From an uncultured Clostridia bacterium (GTDB taxonomy: Bacteria > Bacillota > Clostridia > Christensenellales > Aristaeellaceae), in NCBI GenBank assembly GCA_946626395.1, contig CAMOUF010000267.1, positions 1-7,112 on the forward strand: DNA of 7,112 nucleotides, given 5' to 3'. The notes under the pieces are model-generated. The model searched no databases. It was not told where the DNA came from and was given only the letters and a program-made list of their open reading frames with translations. The first letter of the stretch is position 1. Each line of letters begins with the position of its first letter. Position numbers and translations under genes: made by a program. Positions 1-5,801 of this stretch are shown here, piece by piece.

Positions 1-575
1 ACGGTTTCGCCGGTCTGGTTGTACACGGTGTAGTGACCGGTCTGGATGCCGGCGGCCACGTTGGCGGCGGCGATGATGCCCTTGAGATAGTTCACGGTGT
101 CGGCCAGGGTGGCGCCGGAAATCACATCCACGCCAGCGGCGGCAGCCTTATCAGCGGCATAGGCTTCCAGCTCGGCGATGGTCTTGCCCGCCACGAAGGC
201 TTCGATGGCCTGCCAGCTCACCAGCAGCTCCTGGGTGGCGCCGCCCTTGGCGGCCATGTTGCCGCTGTAATAGGTGTTGTTCACGCGCTTGGAGGCCAGC
301 ACCTTGCCATCCTCGCTGCCAACGATGTTGGCGCCGAAGGCGGCGTCGCTGTTGGGAACGCCCACCACGCCTTCGCCGCTCATGACCTGGTATTCGTCGA
401 TCCAGGCGGCGCAGACAGTGTCGCCCTGCACGGCCACGGTGATCACGGCGAAAGCCTGAGAGCCGTGAGCCGCGTACTGCACCTGGCCCAGTTTCACCGG
501 GGCGTCTTCCGCCACGGCGGCAAAGCAGCAGGCCATCATCATCACAGACAGAATAAGAGCAATCAGTTTCTTCAT
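1..575 (-). CDS. Secreted FMN-binding-like protein (N-terminal part, runs off the left edge)
   Basis: Reading the minus strand from the ATG at 575-573 gives 191 codons with no stop, so the gene continues beyond the window. GGAGG lies 8 nt before the ATG, which fixes the start. Residues 1-22 form a signal peptide: MKKL, a hydrophobic stretch, then AVA before ED, a good signal peptidase I site. Cys16 and Cys17 do not sit in a good lipobox. The mature part has a beta-rich stretch (about 40-65, AFAVITVAVQGDTV) and near residues 150-170 the segment VISGATLADTVNYLKGI. SGAT resembles the S/D-G-A-T flavinylation motif of FMN_bind domains, where ApbE attaches FMN to the Thr (here T156). Similar domains occur in Gram-positive extracellular electron-transfer or pheromone lipoproteins of the PplA type. 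The export prediction is firm. The flavin role is inference from one motif and the domain style. No partner gene is visible. Confidence 0.7.
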   Translation of the reverse strand, partial: MKKLIALILSVMMMACCFAAVAEDAPVKLGQVQYAAHGSQAFAVITVAVQGDTVCAAWIDEYQVMSGEGVVGVPNSDAAFGANIVGSEDGKVLASKRVNNTYYSGNMAAKGGATQELLVSWQAIEAFVAGKTIAELEAYAADKAAAAGVDVISGATLADTVNYLKGIIAAANVAAGIQTGHYTVYNQTGET

Positions 576-617
576 AAGATAATCCTCCACATATTTTTGG
601 CTTTCAGCCATGGATGT

Positions 618-646
618 ATTATACTTGAAAAAAGCCAAATTTGCAA
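618..646 (-). promoter_or_regulatory. Sigma-A promoter for the secreted FMN-binding-like protein gene
   Basis: On the minus strand a perfect -10 TATAAT (618-623) lies 17 nt downstream of a -35 TTGCAA (641-646, 4 of 6 match to TTGACA). Transcription would start near 611, giving a leader of about 35 nt before the ATG at 575 with its GGAGG site. Position, orientation and spacing all fit the flanking gene. Confidence 0.8.
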
Positions 647-660
647 TCCGAAAAAAGTCA

Positions 661-672
661 ATTGTAAACAAT
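661..672. repeat. Small palindrome upstream of the minus-strand promoter
   Basis: ATTGTAAACAAT is a perfect 5-bp inverted repeat (ATTGT/ACAAT) around AA, with another ACAAT copy at 674-678. It lies just upstream of the -35 at 641-646, where an activator could bind. The sequence is AT-rich and short, so it could be chance. No regulator is encoded nearby. Confidence 0.25.
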
Positions 673-842
673 TAACAATCTATTCATAAGCGCAAAGGAA
701 CAGCGGGAAACGAGCGCATTTTAAGGCGCGATGCTTGTATTGTAATTTTTTTGACGTTTTTTCTCTTTCTTTTTCACCTTTTTCAGTTCATAGATTTCGC
801 TTTTTTCGGGCATGATGGAAACGATGGAAAGAGGTGAAAGCC

Positions 843-1400
843 ATGCTGTATTTGCAGCTCAAGGCCCGGGCCACCGTCCGACCGGGGGAAACGCTTCTTG
901 TGCGCCATGTGGCCGATGCCCTGGACAGCGGCGGGGAAAAGGTGATGGACCTGCCGGTGGAGTGCGTTACAAAAGAAGGGGTGTGGCGGCTGCCCGCTAT
1001 GGCGGTGGTGAAATCCGTCGTGAAGGTGTGCCCGGAGGTAACGGTGCTGGGGCCCCCTGAATGCTTTCTGCATATCCTGCCGGAGGAAAAAAGAAACCAG
1101 GCCCGTCCCCTGCGCACGGCCTTCGCGTTTCTGGTGCTGCTGGTGGGCAGCGCTTTAGCCATTACCTGGTTTCACGCCGACGTGAATATGCTGGACGCCC
1201 AGCAGTCCCTGTTCCGGTTCATTACCGGCCATCAGGCGGAAACCCCCTGGCTGATTACCGGCCCTTACGCGGCGGGGGTGTTCTTGGGCGTGTCGCTGTT
1301 TTACGCCCTGCTGGGAAAGCGCCGCTCGGTGGCTCCCTTGGAAATCAAGCTGGAGGAATACCGGCATGCGGCGGAGCAGGCTTCGGGGCTGACGCCATGA
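843..1400 (+). CDS. spoVAA: Stage V sporulation protein AA (SpoVAA)
   Basis: This 185-residue protein is the first gene of the spoVA operon, whose products form the dipicolinic acid (Ca-DPA) transport complex in the spore inner membrane. Residues 1-80 are a soluble N-terminal region (MLYLQLKARATVRPGETL) of the type seen in SpoVAA. Two membrane segments follow at about 91-110 and 139-158, then a short charged tail. The ATG at 843 is chosen because GAGG at 831-834 lies 8 nt before it; the in-frame GTG at 834 overlaps that site and would be poorly placed. The stop overlaps the spoVAB start in an ATGA (4 nt). The exact role of SpoVAA is not well known; the family call rests on sequence style plus the following AB-AC-AD-AE order, which makes it firm. 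Confidence 0.9.
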   Translation: MLYLQLKARATVRPGETLLVRHVADALDSGGEKVMDLPVECVTKEGVWRLPAMAVVKSVVKVCPEVTVLGPPECFLHILPEEKRNQARPLRTAFAFLVLLVGSALAITWFHADVNMLDAQQSLFRFITGHQAETPWLITGPYAAGVFLGVSLFYALLGKRRSVAPLEIKLEEYRHAAEQASGLTP

Positions 1401-1798
1401 TCGTAGATATCGCGCTGGAAATTTTTCTGGGGCTGCTGGGGGGCGTCACCGTAGGCATCTGCGCCGCGCCCCTGTGGATGATGCTGCAATTGCCCATGCG
1501 GCTGACGGATATTCTGAACGCCAAAGCGGATATGCGTTTGTGCGGCCTGGCCCTGGCCTTAGGCTCCGCCATGGGGGCGGTCCGGGCGGCGGGATGCTTG
1601 CCGGATGCTTTCGGGGCCGGGGCCATGGCGCTGGGGGGCTTTTTCGTGGGCATGCTGGCCTCCGGCCTGGCGGAAGCGGTGGAGGTGGTGCCTGTGTTTT
1701 TTGACCGGCTCAGCATTTCCGCAGATATGCGCTTTGCTGCCGCGGCCCTGGCCATCGGCAAAACGGCTGGGGTACTATTATTTGGCCTGATGAACTGA
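1397..1798 (+). CDS. spoVAB: Stage V sporulation protein AB (SpoVAB)
   Basis: This 133-residue hydrophobic protein is a membrane component of the SpoVA DPA channel system. About four membrane segments are visible, near 5-30, 48-66, 72-95 and 110-131, rich in Gly and Ala (GLLGGVTVGICAAP; ALGGFFVGMLASGLAEA). The motif AEAVEVVPVFFDRL (about 92-105) is a polar segment of the kind seen in SpoVAB. The start overlaps the spoVAA stop (ATGA), which implies translational coupling; there is no strong separate ribosome binding site. It is followed after 12 nt by a small ORF, then spoVAC. Length and gene order match the family. Confidence 0.9.
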   Translation: MIVDIALEIFLGLLGGVTVGICAAPLWMMLQLPMRLTDILNAKADMRLCGLALALGSAMGAVRAAGCLPDAFGAGAMALGGFFVGMLASGLAEAVEVVPVFFDRLSISADMRFAAAALAIGKTAGVLLFGLMN

Positions 1799-1929
1799 AA
1801 GGATAACGCCATGATGGGACACACTGATTTTTTTCATCCGCTGGATGATCTGCCCCGGCCCGGGAGGCGGGAGATCCGCGTCCGCCCGGCTCCTTCCCTC
1901 CCTAAAACCCGAAATGAAAGGATGACGCC
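1796..1929 (+). repeat. Duplicated ribosome-binding segment before the small ORF and before spoVAC
   Basis: The 15-mer TGAAAGGATAACGCC (1796-1810) recurs as TGAAAGGATGACGCC (1915-1929), with 14 of 15 bases identical. The first copy directly precedes the ATG at 1811; the second precedes the spoVAC ATG at 1932 with two extra C. Both include the AAAGGA Shine-Dalgarno core. The first copy also contains the spoVAB stop codon. This suggests a local duplication of a translation start region. Confidence 0.7.
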
Positions 1930-1954
1930 CCATGCAGGAAAAGAAGGAAAATAA
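1811..1954 (+). CDS. Small 47-residue ORF between spoVAB and spoVAC, unknown
   Basis: ATG at 1811 opens 47 codons ending in TAA at 1952-1954. AAAGGA (1798-1803) lies 7 nt upstream, better spaced than the site of spoVAC itself. The product is soluble and basic: acidic and His residues at the start (MMGHTDFFHPLDDL), then a Pro/Arg-rich part (PRPGRREIRVRPAP). It has no membrane segment or signal peptide. The reading frame overlaps the spoVAC start by 23 nt in another frame, so translating it could feed ribosomes to spoVAC. I do not recognise a family. It fills the only large gap between spoVAB and spoVAC, so it may be a real small protein, a coupling leader, or just sequence left open after duplication of the start region. 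Confidence 0.4.
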   Translation: MMGHTDFFHPLDDLPRPGRREIRVRPAPSLPKTRNERMTPHAGKEGK

Positions 1955-2405
1955 CGCGCAAAACAAATTTGCCAGAGAGCGTTATGCCGCCCTGGTCAAA
2001 CGAATGACGCCCAAATCCGCGTTCGGGCAGGGATGTTTCCGGGCGTTCTGGGTGGGCGGATTGATCTGCGTGCTGGGCCAGGCTTTGGCTGACGGGGCAC
2101 ACGCATGGCTGGGGCTTTCCTCCGCCGCTTCCTTAACCTTCGCTTCCGTGGCTTTGATATTTCTCACCGCTTTCCTTACCGGCATCGGTGTTTTTGACCG
2201 GATCGCCCGGTACGCGGGAGCGGGCACCCTGGTGCCTACCACGGGCTTTGCCAACGCCATGGTGGCCCCGGCCATGGAATTCAAGCCGGAAGGCTGGATC
2301 ATGGGAACCGGCGTCAGGCTGTTCTCCATAGCCGGGCCGGTGCTGGTGTACGGCATCAGCGCATCGGCAGCGGTGGGAATATTGTATTATTTCATTCGAT
2401 GGTGA
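1932..2405 (+). CDS. spoVAC: Stage V sporulation protein AC (SpoVAC), DPA channel subunit
   Basis: This 157-residue integral membrane protein is the core SpoVA subunit; B. subtilis SpoVAC is reported to act as a mechanosensitive channel that lets DPA cross the spore inner membrane. A charged cytoplasmic N-terminus (1-33) precedes membrane segments near 36-56, 67-88 and 128-154. The family hallmark is GVFDRIARYAGAGTLVPTTG (86-105) followed by FANAMVAPAMEFKPEGW; the same AGAG-x-VP-x-TGF core recurs in SpoVAE downstream. The start at 1932 has AAAGG ten nt upstream, within a duplicated 15-mer. It overlaps the end of the small ORF at 1811 and is separated from spoVAD by 57 nt. Confidence 0.95.
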   Translation: MQEKKENNAQNKFARERYAALVKRMTPKSAFGQGCFRAFWVGGLICVLGQALADGAHAWLGLSSAASLTFASVALIFLTAFLTGIGVFDRIARYAGAGTLVPTTGFANAMVAPAMEFKPEGWIMGTGVRLFSIAGPVLVYGISASAAVGILYYFIRW

Positions 2406-2412
2406 GAAAAAA

Positions 2413-2436
2413 TTTGAGCCTCGCAAAGCGATCAAA
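2413..2436 (+). promoter_or_regulatory. Imperfect hairpin in the spoVAC-spoVAD gap
   Basis: The 57-nt gap is the only non-coding space within the operon apart from the region of the small ORF. TTTGA (2413-2417) can pair with TCAAA (2432-2436), and TCGC (2421-2424) with GCGA (2428-2431) around an AAA loop, leaving a 3-nt bulge. No T-run follows, so it is not a typical terminator. It could tune mRNA processing or spoVAD translation, but it is short and may be chance. Confidence 0.3.
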
Positions 2437-2462
2437 TAAATGAAGAAAGGGACAGAAACAAC

Positions 2463-3488
2463 ATGACCCGGCATCGAGTAGGAGCGCATACCATCGAATT
2501 TGGAAACCGGCCCCGGATCGTGTCCAGCGCGGCGGTGGTGGGGCCCAAGGAAGGCCGGGGGCCCTTGAGCGCCCTGTTTGATCTGGCGCTGGACGATCCC
2601 CTGTACGGGCAAAGCAGCTATGAGCAGGCGGAATGCGCGATCTTTCAGGAAGCGTGCTCCCGCTGTCTGAAAAAGGCCAAGGCAGAGCCTGAACAGGTGC
2701 AGGCCATGCTGGGAGGCGATCTGCTGAACCAGATCATGGCCGCGTCTTTGGCGGCCAGGCAATTGGAAATTCCCTTCCTGGGCCTGTACGGCGCCTGCTC
2801 CACCATGGCGGAAGCCCTGCTGTTGGGCGCCATCCTGGCGGACGGGGGCTATGCCGACCCGGTGCTGTGCGCTGCGGGCAGCCATTACTGCACGGCGGAG
2901 CGGCAGTACCGTTTTCCCCTGGAATACGGGAATCAGCGCACCCCCGCCGCCCAATGGACGGTGACCGGGGCGGGGGCCTGCCTGGTGAGCGCGGAAGGCC
3001 CGGCCCTGGCCCGCATTTCCCTGGCCACCGTCGGGCAAATCAAGGATATGGGCATCAAGGACGCCAACAATATGGGCGCTGCCATGGCCCCCGCCGCGGC
3101 AGACACGTTGATCCATCACTTTTTGGATACTGGAAGGAAAGCGTCGGATTATGATAAAATTATCACCGGCGACCTGGGCAGGGTGGGCGGCAGCCTGCTG
3201 GAGGAGCTCATGGAGCAGGCAGGCTTTGCCCTGCCGGAGGAAAAGCATATGGACTGCGGCCTGTGCGTGTTCGATCCAAAGGAGGATGTGCACGCTGGCG
3301 GCAGCGGCTGTGGCTGCTCCGCCTCGGTGCTCAGTGCCATGATTCTGCCCAGGCTGAAAAGCGGCGAATGGAAGCGGGTGCTGTTCATGGCTACCGGCGC
3401 GCTGCTGAGCACCACCACCAGCCAGCAGGGGGAATCCATTCCTGGGGTGGCTCATGCCCTGGTGCTGGAAGGAGGAGAAGGAAATTGA
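2463..3488 (+). CDS. spoVAD: Stage V sporulation protein AD (SpoVAD), DPA-binding thiolase-fold protein
   Basis: This 341-residue soluble protein sits on the spore inner membrane; the B. subtilis homologue binds DPA directly and has a thiolase/ketoacyl-synthase fold without a known condensing reaction. The thiolase-like nucleophile region is visible as LYGACSTMAEAL (108-119), with C112 at the nucleophile position. Other conserved blocks are CAAGSHY (136-142), VTGAGA (167-172), ITGDLGRVGGSLL (234-246) and the Gly/Cys-rich HAGGSGCGCSASV (277-289). The start follows AAAGGGA by about 10 nt. The length fits the family (about 340). The stop overlaps the spoVAE start codon as TTGA. The sequence is intact, with no frameshift. 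Confidence 0.95.
   Translation: MTRHRVGAHTIEFGNRPRIVSSAAVVGPKEGRGPLSALFDLALDDPLYGQSSYEQAECAIFQEACSRCLKKAKAEPEQVQAMLGGDLLNQIMAASLAARQLEIPFLGLYGACSTMAEALLLGAILADGGYADPVLCAAGSHYCTAERQYRFPLEYGNQRTPAAQWTVTGAGACLVSAEGPALARISLATVGQIKDMGIKDANNMGAAMAPAAADTLIHHFLDTGRKASDYDKIITGDLGRVGGSLLEELMEQAGFALPEEKHMDCGLCVFDPKEDVHAGGSGCGCSASVLSAMILPRLKSGEWKRVLFMATGALLSTTTSQQGESIPGVAHALVLEGGEGN
3469..3475 (+). promoter_or_regulatory. Strong ribosome binding site fixing the TTG start of spoVAE
   Basis: AAGGAGG lies 9 nt before the TTG at 3485, inside the last codons of spoVAD. No ATG or GTG lies at a suitable distance downstream, so this site decides that the gene starts at TTG. Confidence 0.8.
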
Positions 3489-3847
3489 CGGTTTATTTGA
3501 AGGCGTTTTTCGTGGGCGGCTTGTTTTGCGTGGTAGGGGAGGCGCTGATTTTGAAAACCAAGCTGACCCCTGCCCGCATTCTGGTTTCCTATGTAGTAGC
3601 CGGAGTGCTGCTGAGCGCCGCGGGCCTGTACGGGCCGCTGGTGCGTTTTGCCGGCGCCGGGGCCACCGTGCCGCTGACGGGCTTTGGCCATGCGTTGGCC
3701 CAAGGCGCTATTGCCGCGGTGCAGGAAACCGGCCTGCTGGGGGCTTTTACCGGCGGTGTCAGCGCTTCCTCCGGGGCCATCGCCGCCGCCGTTTTCTTTG
3801 GCCTGATCACCGCCCTGCTGTTCCGGGCAAAGCCCAAGGACACATAG
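3485..3847 (+). CDS. spoVAE: Stage V sporulation protein AE (SpoVAE/SpoVAEB), DPA channel subunit
   Basis: This 120-residue membrane protein is the last gene of the operon and a SpoVA channel subunit, close in length to B. subtilis SpoVAEB (about 116). The TTG start overlaps the spoVAD stop (TTGA) behind a strong AAGGAGG, a tightly coupled arrangement. Membrane segments lie near 5-23, 31-50 and 95-113. The core RFAGAGATVPLTGFGHAL (54-71) mirrors RYAGAGTLVPTTGFANAM of SpoVAC, and FFVGGLFCVVGEAL mirrors its first segment, so the two are paralogs. A longer in-frame reading starts upstream inside spoVAD at 3263, but it is only an extension of the open frame. There is no SpoVAEA or SpoVAF gene after it; a terminator follows 19 nt later. 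Confidence 0.93.
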   Translation: MTVYLKAFFVGGLFCVVGEALILKTKLTPARILVSYVVAGVLLSAAGLYGPLVRFAGAGATVPLTGFGHALAQGAIAAVQETGLLGAFTGGVSASSGAIAAAVFFGLITALLFRAKPKDT

Positions 3848-3866
3848 GCAACAGACAACTTTATCG

Positions 3867-3900
3867 ATTCATTCCGCCCTCTGTACGGAATGAATTTTTT
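3867..3900 (+). terminator. Rho-independent terminator of the spoVA operon
   Basis: A perfect 10-bp stem, ATTCATTCCG (3867-3876) with CGGAATGAAT (3886-3895), has a 9-nt loop and runs into TTTTTT (3895-3900). It lies 19 nt after the spoVAE stop and ends the operon. Confidence 0.88.
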
Positions 3901-3904
3901 GTTG

Positions 3905-3910
3905 TATAAT
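3905..3910 (+). promoter_or_regulatory. Candidate -10 element for the kinase-like gene
   Basis: A perfect TATAAT begins 4 nt after the terminator T-run, so the terminator and promoter are back to back. The region 17 nt upstream (TGTACG, 3882-3887) is a poor -35 and lies within the hairpin. Transcription would start near 3917, about 35 nt before the ATG at 3952. Placement is good, but the lack of a -35 keeps confidence modest. Confidence 0.45.
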
Positions 3911-3951
3911 GGGTTATGTTCGTAAATGCCCTTGCGGAAGGAGGCGGTTTC

Positions 3952-4812
3952 ATGGAAGGAATGCGCAGGGAACCCAATGTTTATTCCATTGACAATGTGG
4001 AATACCAGGCGTATCAAGAGCCTGATCTGCGCTGGCTCAAGCCCTATGGAACCGTTTTCTGCGTGCTGGACGGCCATGCCTCCGGCAACCTGCTCTTTGG
4101 GGTCAAGGGCCGTTACGGCAAGCTGTTCATTAAATATGCCGGAGCGGAAACCATCGGCTCTCCTGCGCTTCCAGCGGATGCCATTTACACCCTGGCCCAG
4201 GCCATGCCCCTGTACGAGCGGGATTATCCGGCGCTGACCCGGCTGCTGGCCCATGGAGAGGCGGGGGACGGCTATGCCGCTATCTTTGAATGGCGGGACG
4301 CCTGGCCCTTGGGCTATGACGGCCCAGACCGGGAAATGCTGGACAGGATTCGGCGGCTGCCTCTGCATACGACCCTGACCATGCTGGATGGCATTTTTGA
4401 TCTCCATGCCCGCCTGGCGCTGGATGGCATGATTGCCTCCGGCTTCCACGGGGGACACGCGCTGATTGATTTTGGCACCTATGAGGCCGTGATCTGCGAT
4501 ATCAGCCATTACCGGCAAAAGCCCGCTTATAACGATAAGGGCCGCCTGCTGGGCTCCTCCCGCTTTATGGCCCCGGAGGAATACGAATTGAACGCCGTCC
4601 TGGACGAAACCACCACAGCTTATAATATGGCTGCCCTGGCCTTTGCCTTTTTCGGCAGCAATGACGACCGATCCCGAAAAGCCTGGGCCGGCCCCCGGCC
4701 CCTGTTTGAGGCGGCCAGCCGGGCGGTCCAGGAAAAAAAGGCGGACCGCTATCCTTCCATGCGCGCCTTCCTGGATGCCTGGCGCAGCGCGGTGGGACGG
4801 TGCAGGATATAA
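3952..4812 (+). CDS. Protein-kinase-fold protein, possibly a pseudokinase
   Basis: This 286-residue protein resembles the short serine/threonine-kinase-like proteins of Firmicutes. The ATG at 3952 is chosen because AAGGAGG (3938-3944) lies 7 nt upstream; an in-frame ATG at 3916 has no such site. Kinase landmarks: a nucleotide-loop-like stretch SGNLLFGVKGRYG (44-56), the probable ATP-anchoring Lys in FIKYAGA (K61), VICDISHY (180-187) in the place of the DFG metal-binding motif (D183), and GSSRFMAPEEYE (201-212) matching the APE/P+1 region. The catalytic-loop region reads ASGFHGGHALIDFG (162-175). By my alignment from memory, the catalytic Asp position is Gly there, so the enzyme may be inactive or use another residue. 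There is no membrane segment or sensor domain. The substrate is unknown. It is separated from spoVA by a terminator, so a sporulation role is not implied. Confidence 0.75.
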   Translation: MEGMRREPNVYSIDNVEYQAYQEPDLRWLKPYGTVFCVLDGHASGNLLFGVKGRYGKLFIKYAGAETIGSPALPADAIYTLAQAMPLYERDYPALTRLLAHGEAGDGYAAIFEWRDAWPLGYDGPDREMLDRIRRLPLHTTLTMLDGIFDLHARLALDGMIASGFHGGHALIDFGTYEAVICDISHYRQKPAYNDKGRLLGSSRFMAPEEYELNAVLDETTTAYNMAALAFAFFGSNDDRSRKAWAGPRPLFEAASRAVQEKKADRYPSMRAFLDAWRSAVGRCRI

Positions 4813-4823
4813 ACGCTTTCAAT

Positions 4824-4913
4824 CAGTTAGGAGTTAGGAGCGAGGAGTGAGGAGTTGAAAACTGTTTCATTTCATTTGTAAACTATTAAATCTTCACTCC
4901 TAACTCCTAACTG
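4824..4913. repeat. Heptad-repeat inverted repeat A (upstream of the FNT gene)
   Basis: The arms are perfect over 17 bp: 4824-4840 and 4897-4913 (CAGTTAGGAGTTAGGAG and its complement), extending to about 21 of 23. Each arm is made of 7-nt units. The left arm has TTAGGAG twice, then CGAGGAG and TGAGGAG (4827-4854); the right arm, read on the minus strand, has TTAGGAG twice then TGAAGAT (4910-4890). The 42-nt centre is AT-rich. No T-run follows the right arm, so it is not a standard terminator, although the RNA could fold into a long stem. It fills most of the gap between the kinase-like gene and the FNT gene. Confidence 0.85.
4855..4884 (+). promoter_or_regulatory. Weak candidate promoter in the centre of repeat A
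   Basis: TTGAAA (4855-4860) is followed after 18 nt by TAAACT (4879-4884), each 4 or 5 of 6 to the sigma-A boxes. It is the best pair I find upstream of the FNT gene, but AT-rich sequence makes such matches easy. Confidence 0.25.
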
Positions 4914-4949
4914 AAAGATACCAGATAAACATACCAAGGAGGAGTACGC

Positions 4950-5765
4950 ATGCTGTCATCCAAAGAGATTGCGAAGAAATGGGAAACCATCGCCGGGGGA
5001 AAGGCCGGGCTGCATCCGGTAAAATGCCTGCTGCTGGGCCTGCTGGCGGGCATGTATATTGCTTTCGGGGGCCTGGGCAGCGCCGTGGCTTCCGCCGCCA
5101 TTGGCGGAGGAATGGGCAAGCTGACGGGGGCCTGCGTGTTCCCGGTGGGCTTGATGCTTGTGGTGCTGGCCGGGGCCGAATTGTTTACCGGCAATTGCCT
5201 GATGGCGGGCCCGCTTTCAAACGGCAGGGTTTCCCTGGGCGGGGTCATGCGCAATTGGGGCCTGGTGTATTTGGGCAATATGCTGGGGGCGTATCTGATG
5301 GCCCGGCTGGTGTGCGCCAGCGGTTTTTTGGAAAATGAAGCCCTGTTTAACACCGCAGTGACCACGGCGCTGAACAAATGCAATCTTCCCTTTGGCGCCG
5401 CGCTGCTTCGTGGCATCGGCTGCAATGTGCTGGTGTGCGGCGCGGTGTGGATGGCCTCCGGGTCGGACAGCGCGGGGGGCAAGGCTGCTTGCTGCTTTTT
5501 CCCGGTGATGGCCTTCGTGCTGTGCGGCTTTGAGCATTCGGTGGCCAATATGTATTATGTGCCCCTGGGCATCACCATCGGAAAGACCCTGGGCAGCTCC
5601 TTCCCCGCTTACCGGTACGGCGCGAATGGGGTCCTGCCGGAAAACTTTACGGCTGTTGTCACCTGGGGGAATTATTTGCTCAAGAACCTTCTGCCTGTCA
5701 CCCTGGGCAATCTCATCGGCGGGGCGGGGCTGGGAATCATCTACGCCAAGGTTTACAAGGATTGA
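4950..5765 (+). CDS. Formate/nitrite transporter (FNT) family channel
   Basis: This 271-residue integral membrane protein belongs to the FNT family (FocA, NirC, HSC), pentameric channels that pass formate, nitrite or hydrosulfide across the cytoplasmic membrane. Six membrane segments are visible near 26-50, 60-80, 103-123, 150-170, 178-205 and 240-268. Family marks are AGAELFTGN (74-82, with T80 in the omega-loop region), GNMLGAYL (109-116), RGIGCNVLVC (154-163) and GFEHSVANMYYVPLG (193-207), where H196 matches the conserved pore His. AAGGAGG (4936-4942) lies 7 nt before the ATG. No formate lyase, nitrite or sulfite gene is adjacent, so the substrate cannot be told; formate is most likely in a fermenting anaerobe (inference). 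Heptad inverted repeats flank it on both sides. Confidence 0.92.
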   Translation: MLSSKEIAKKWETIAGGKAGLHPVKCLLLGLLAGMYIAFGGLGSAVASAAIGGGMGKLTGACVFPVGLMLVVLAGAELFTGNCLMAGPLSNGRVSLGGVMRNWGLVYLGNMLGAYLMARLVCASGFLENEALFNTAVTTALNKCNLPFGAALLRGIGCNVLVCGAVWMASGSDSAGGKAACCFFPVMAFVLCGFEHSVANMYYVPLGITIGKTLGSSFPAYRYGANGVLPENFTAVVTWGNYLLKNLLPVTLGNLIGGAGLGIIYAKVYKD

Positions 5766-5801
5766 GAAGGAAGAATCGACTGTAAAGGAACACTTTATGT
5801 C

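Noticed and set aside
33..689. 218-codon open frame on the plus strand
   Set aside because: It is antisense to the signal-peptide-bearing minus-strand gene, rich in Gly and His as expected of a GC-rich shadow frame, and has no ribosome binding site.
717..723. CATTTTA resembling a sigma-G -10 box upstream of spoVAA
   Set aside because: No GnATR-type -35 occurs 17-18 nt upstream; the closest (TCATA, 684-688) is 28 nt away. The forespore promoter expected for spoVA could not be located.
751..756. TTGACG resembling a -35 box in the T-rich stretch before spoVAA
   Set aside because: No -10-like hexamer lies 16-19 nt downstream; the sequence there is T- and C-rich.
817..826. GGAAACGATG resembling a sigma-F -10 box (9 of 10)
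   Set aside because: Transcription would start around the Shine-Dalgarno at 831-834, leaving no usable leader.
2133..3455. 440-codon open frame on the minus strand across spoVAC and spoVAD
   Set aside because: It lies opposite two clearly conserved spoVA genes; composition (Gln, His, Gly, Arg-rich) is that of a shadow frame in high-GC DNA.
3589..4518. 309-codon minus-strand open frame
   Set aside because: It spans spoVAE, the terminator and the kinase-like gene in antisense, with no start signals or recognisable motifs.
4824..4913. CRISPR-like or IS-end interpretation of the heptad repeats
   Set aside because: Units are contiguous 7-mers without spacers, no transposase gene is present and no clear target-site duplication flanks the arms.
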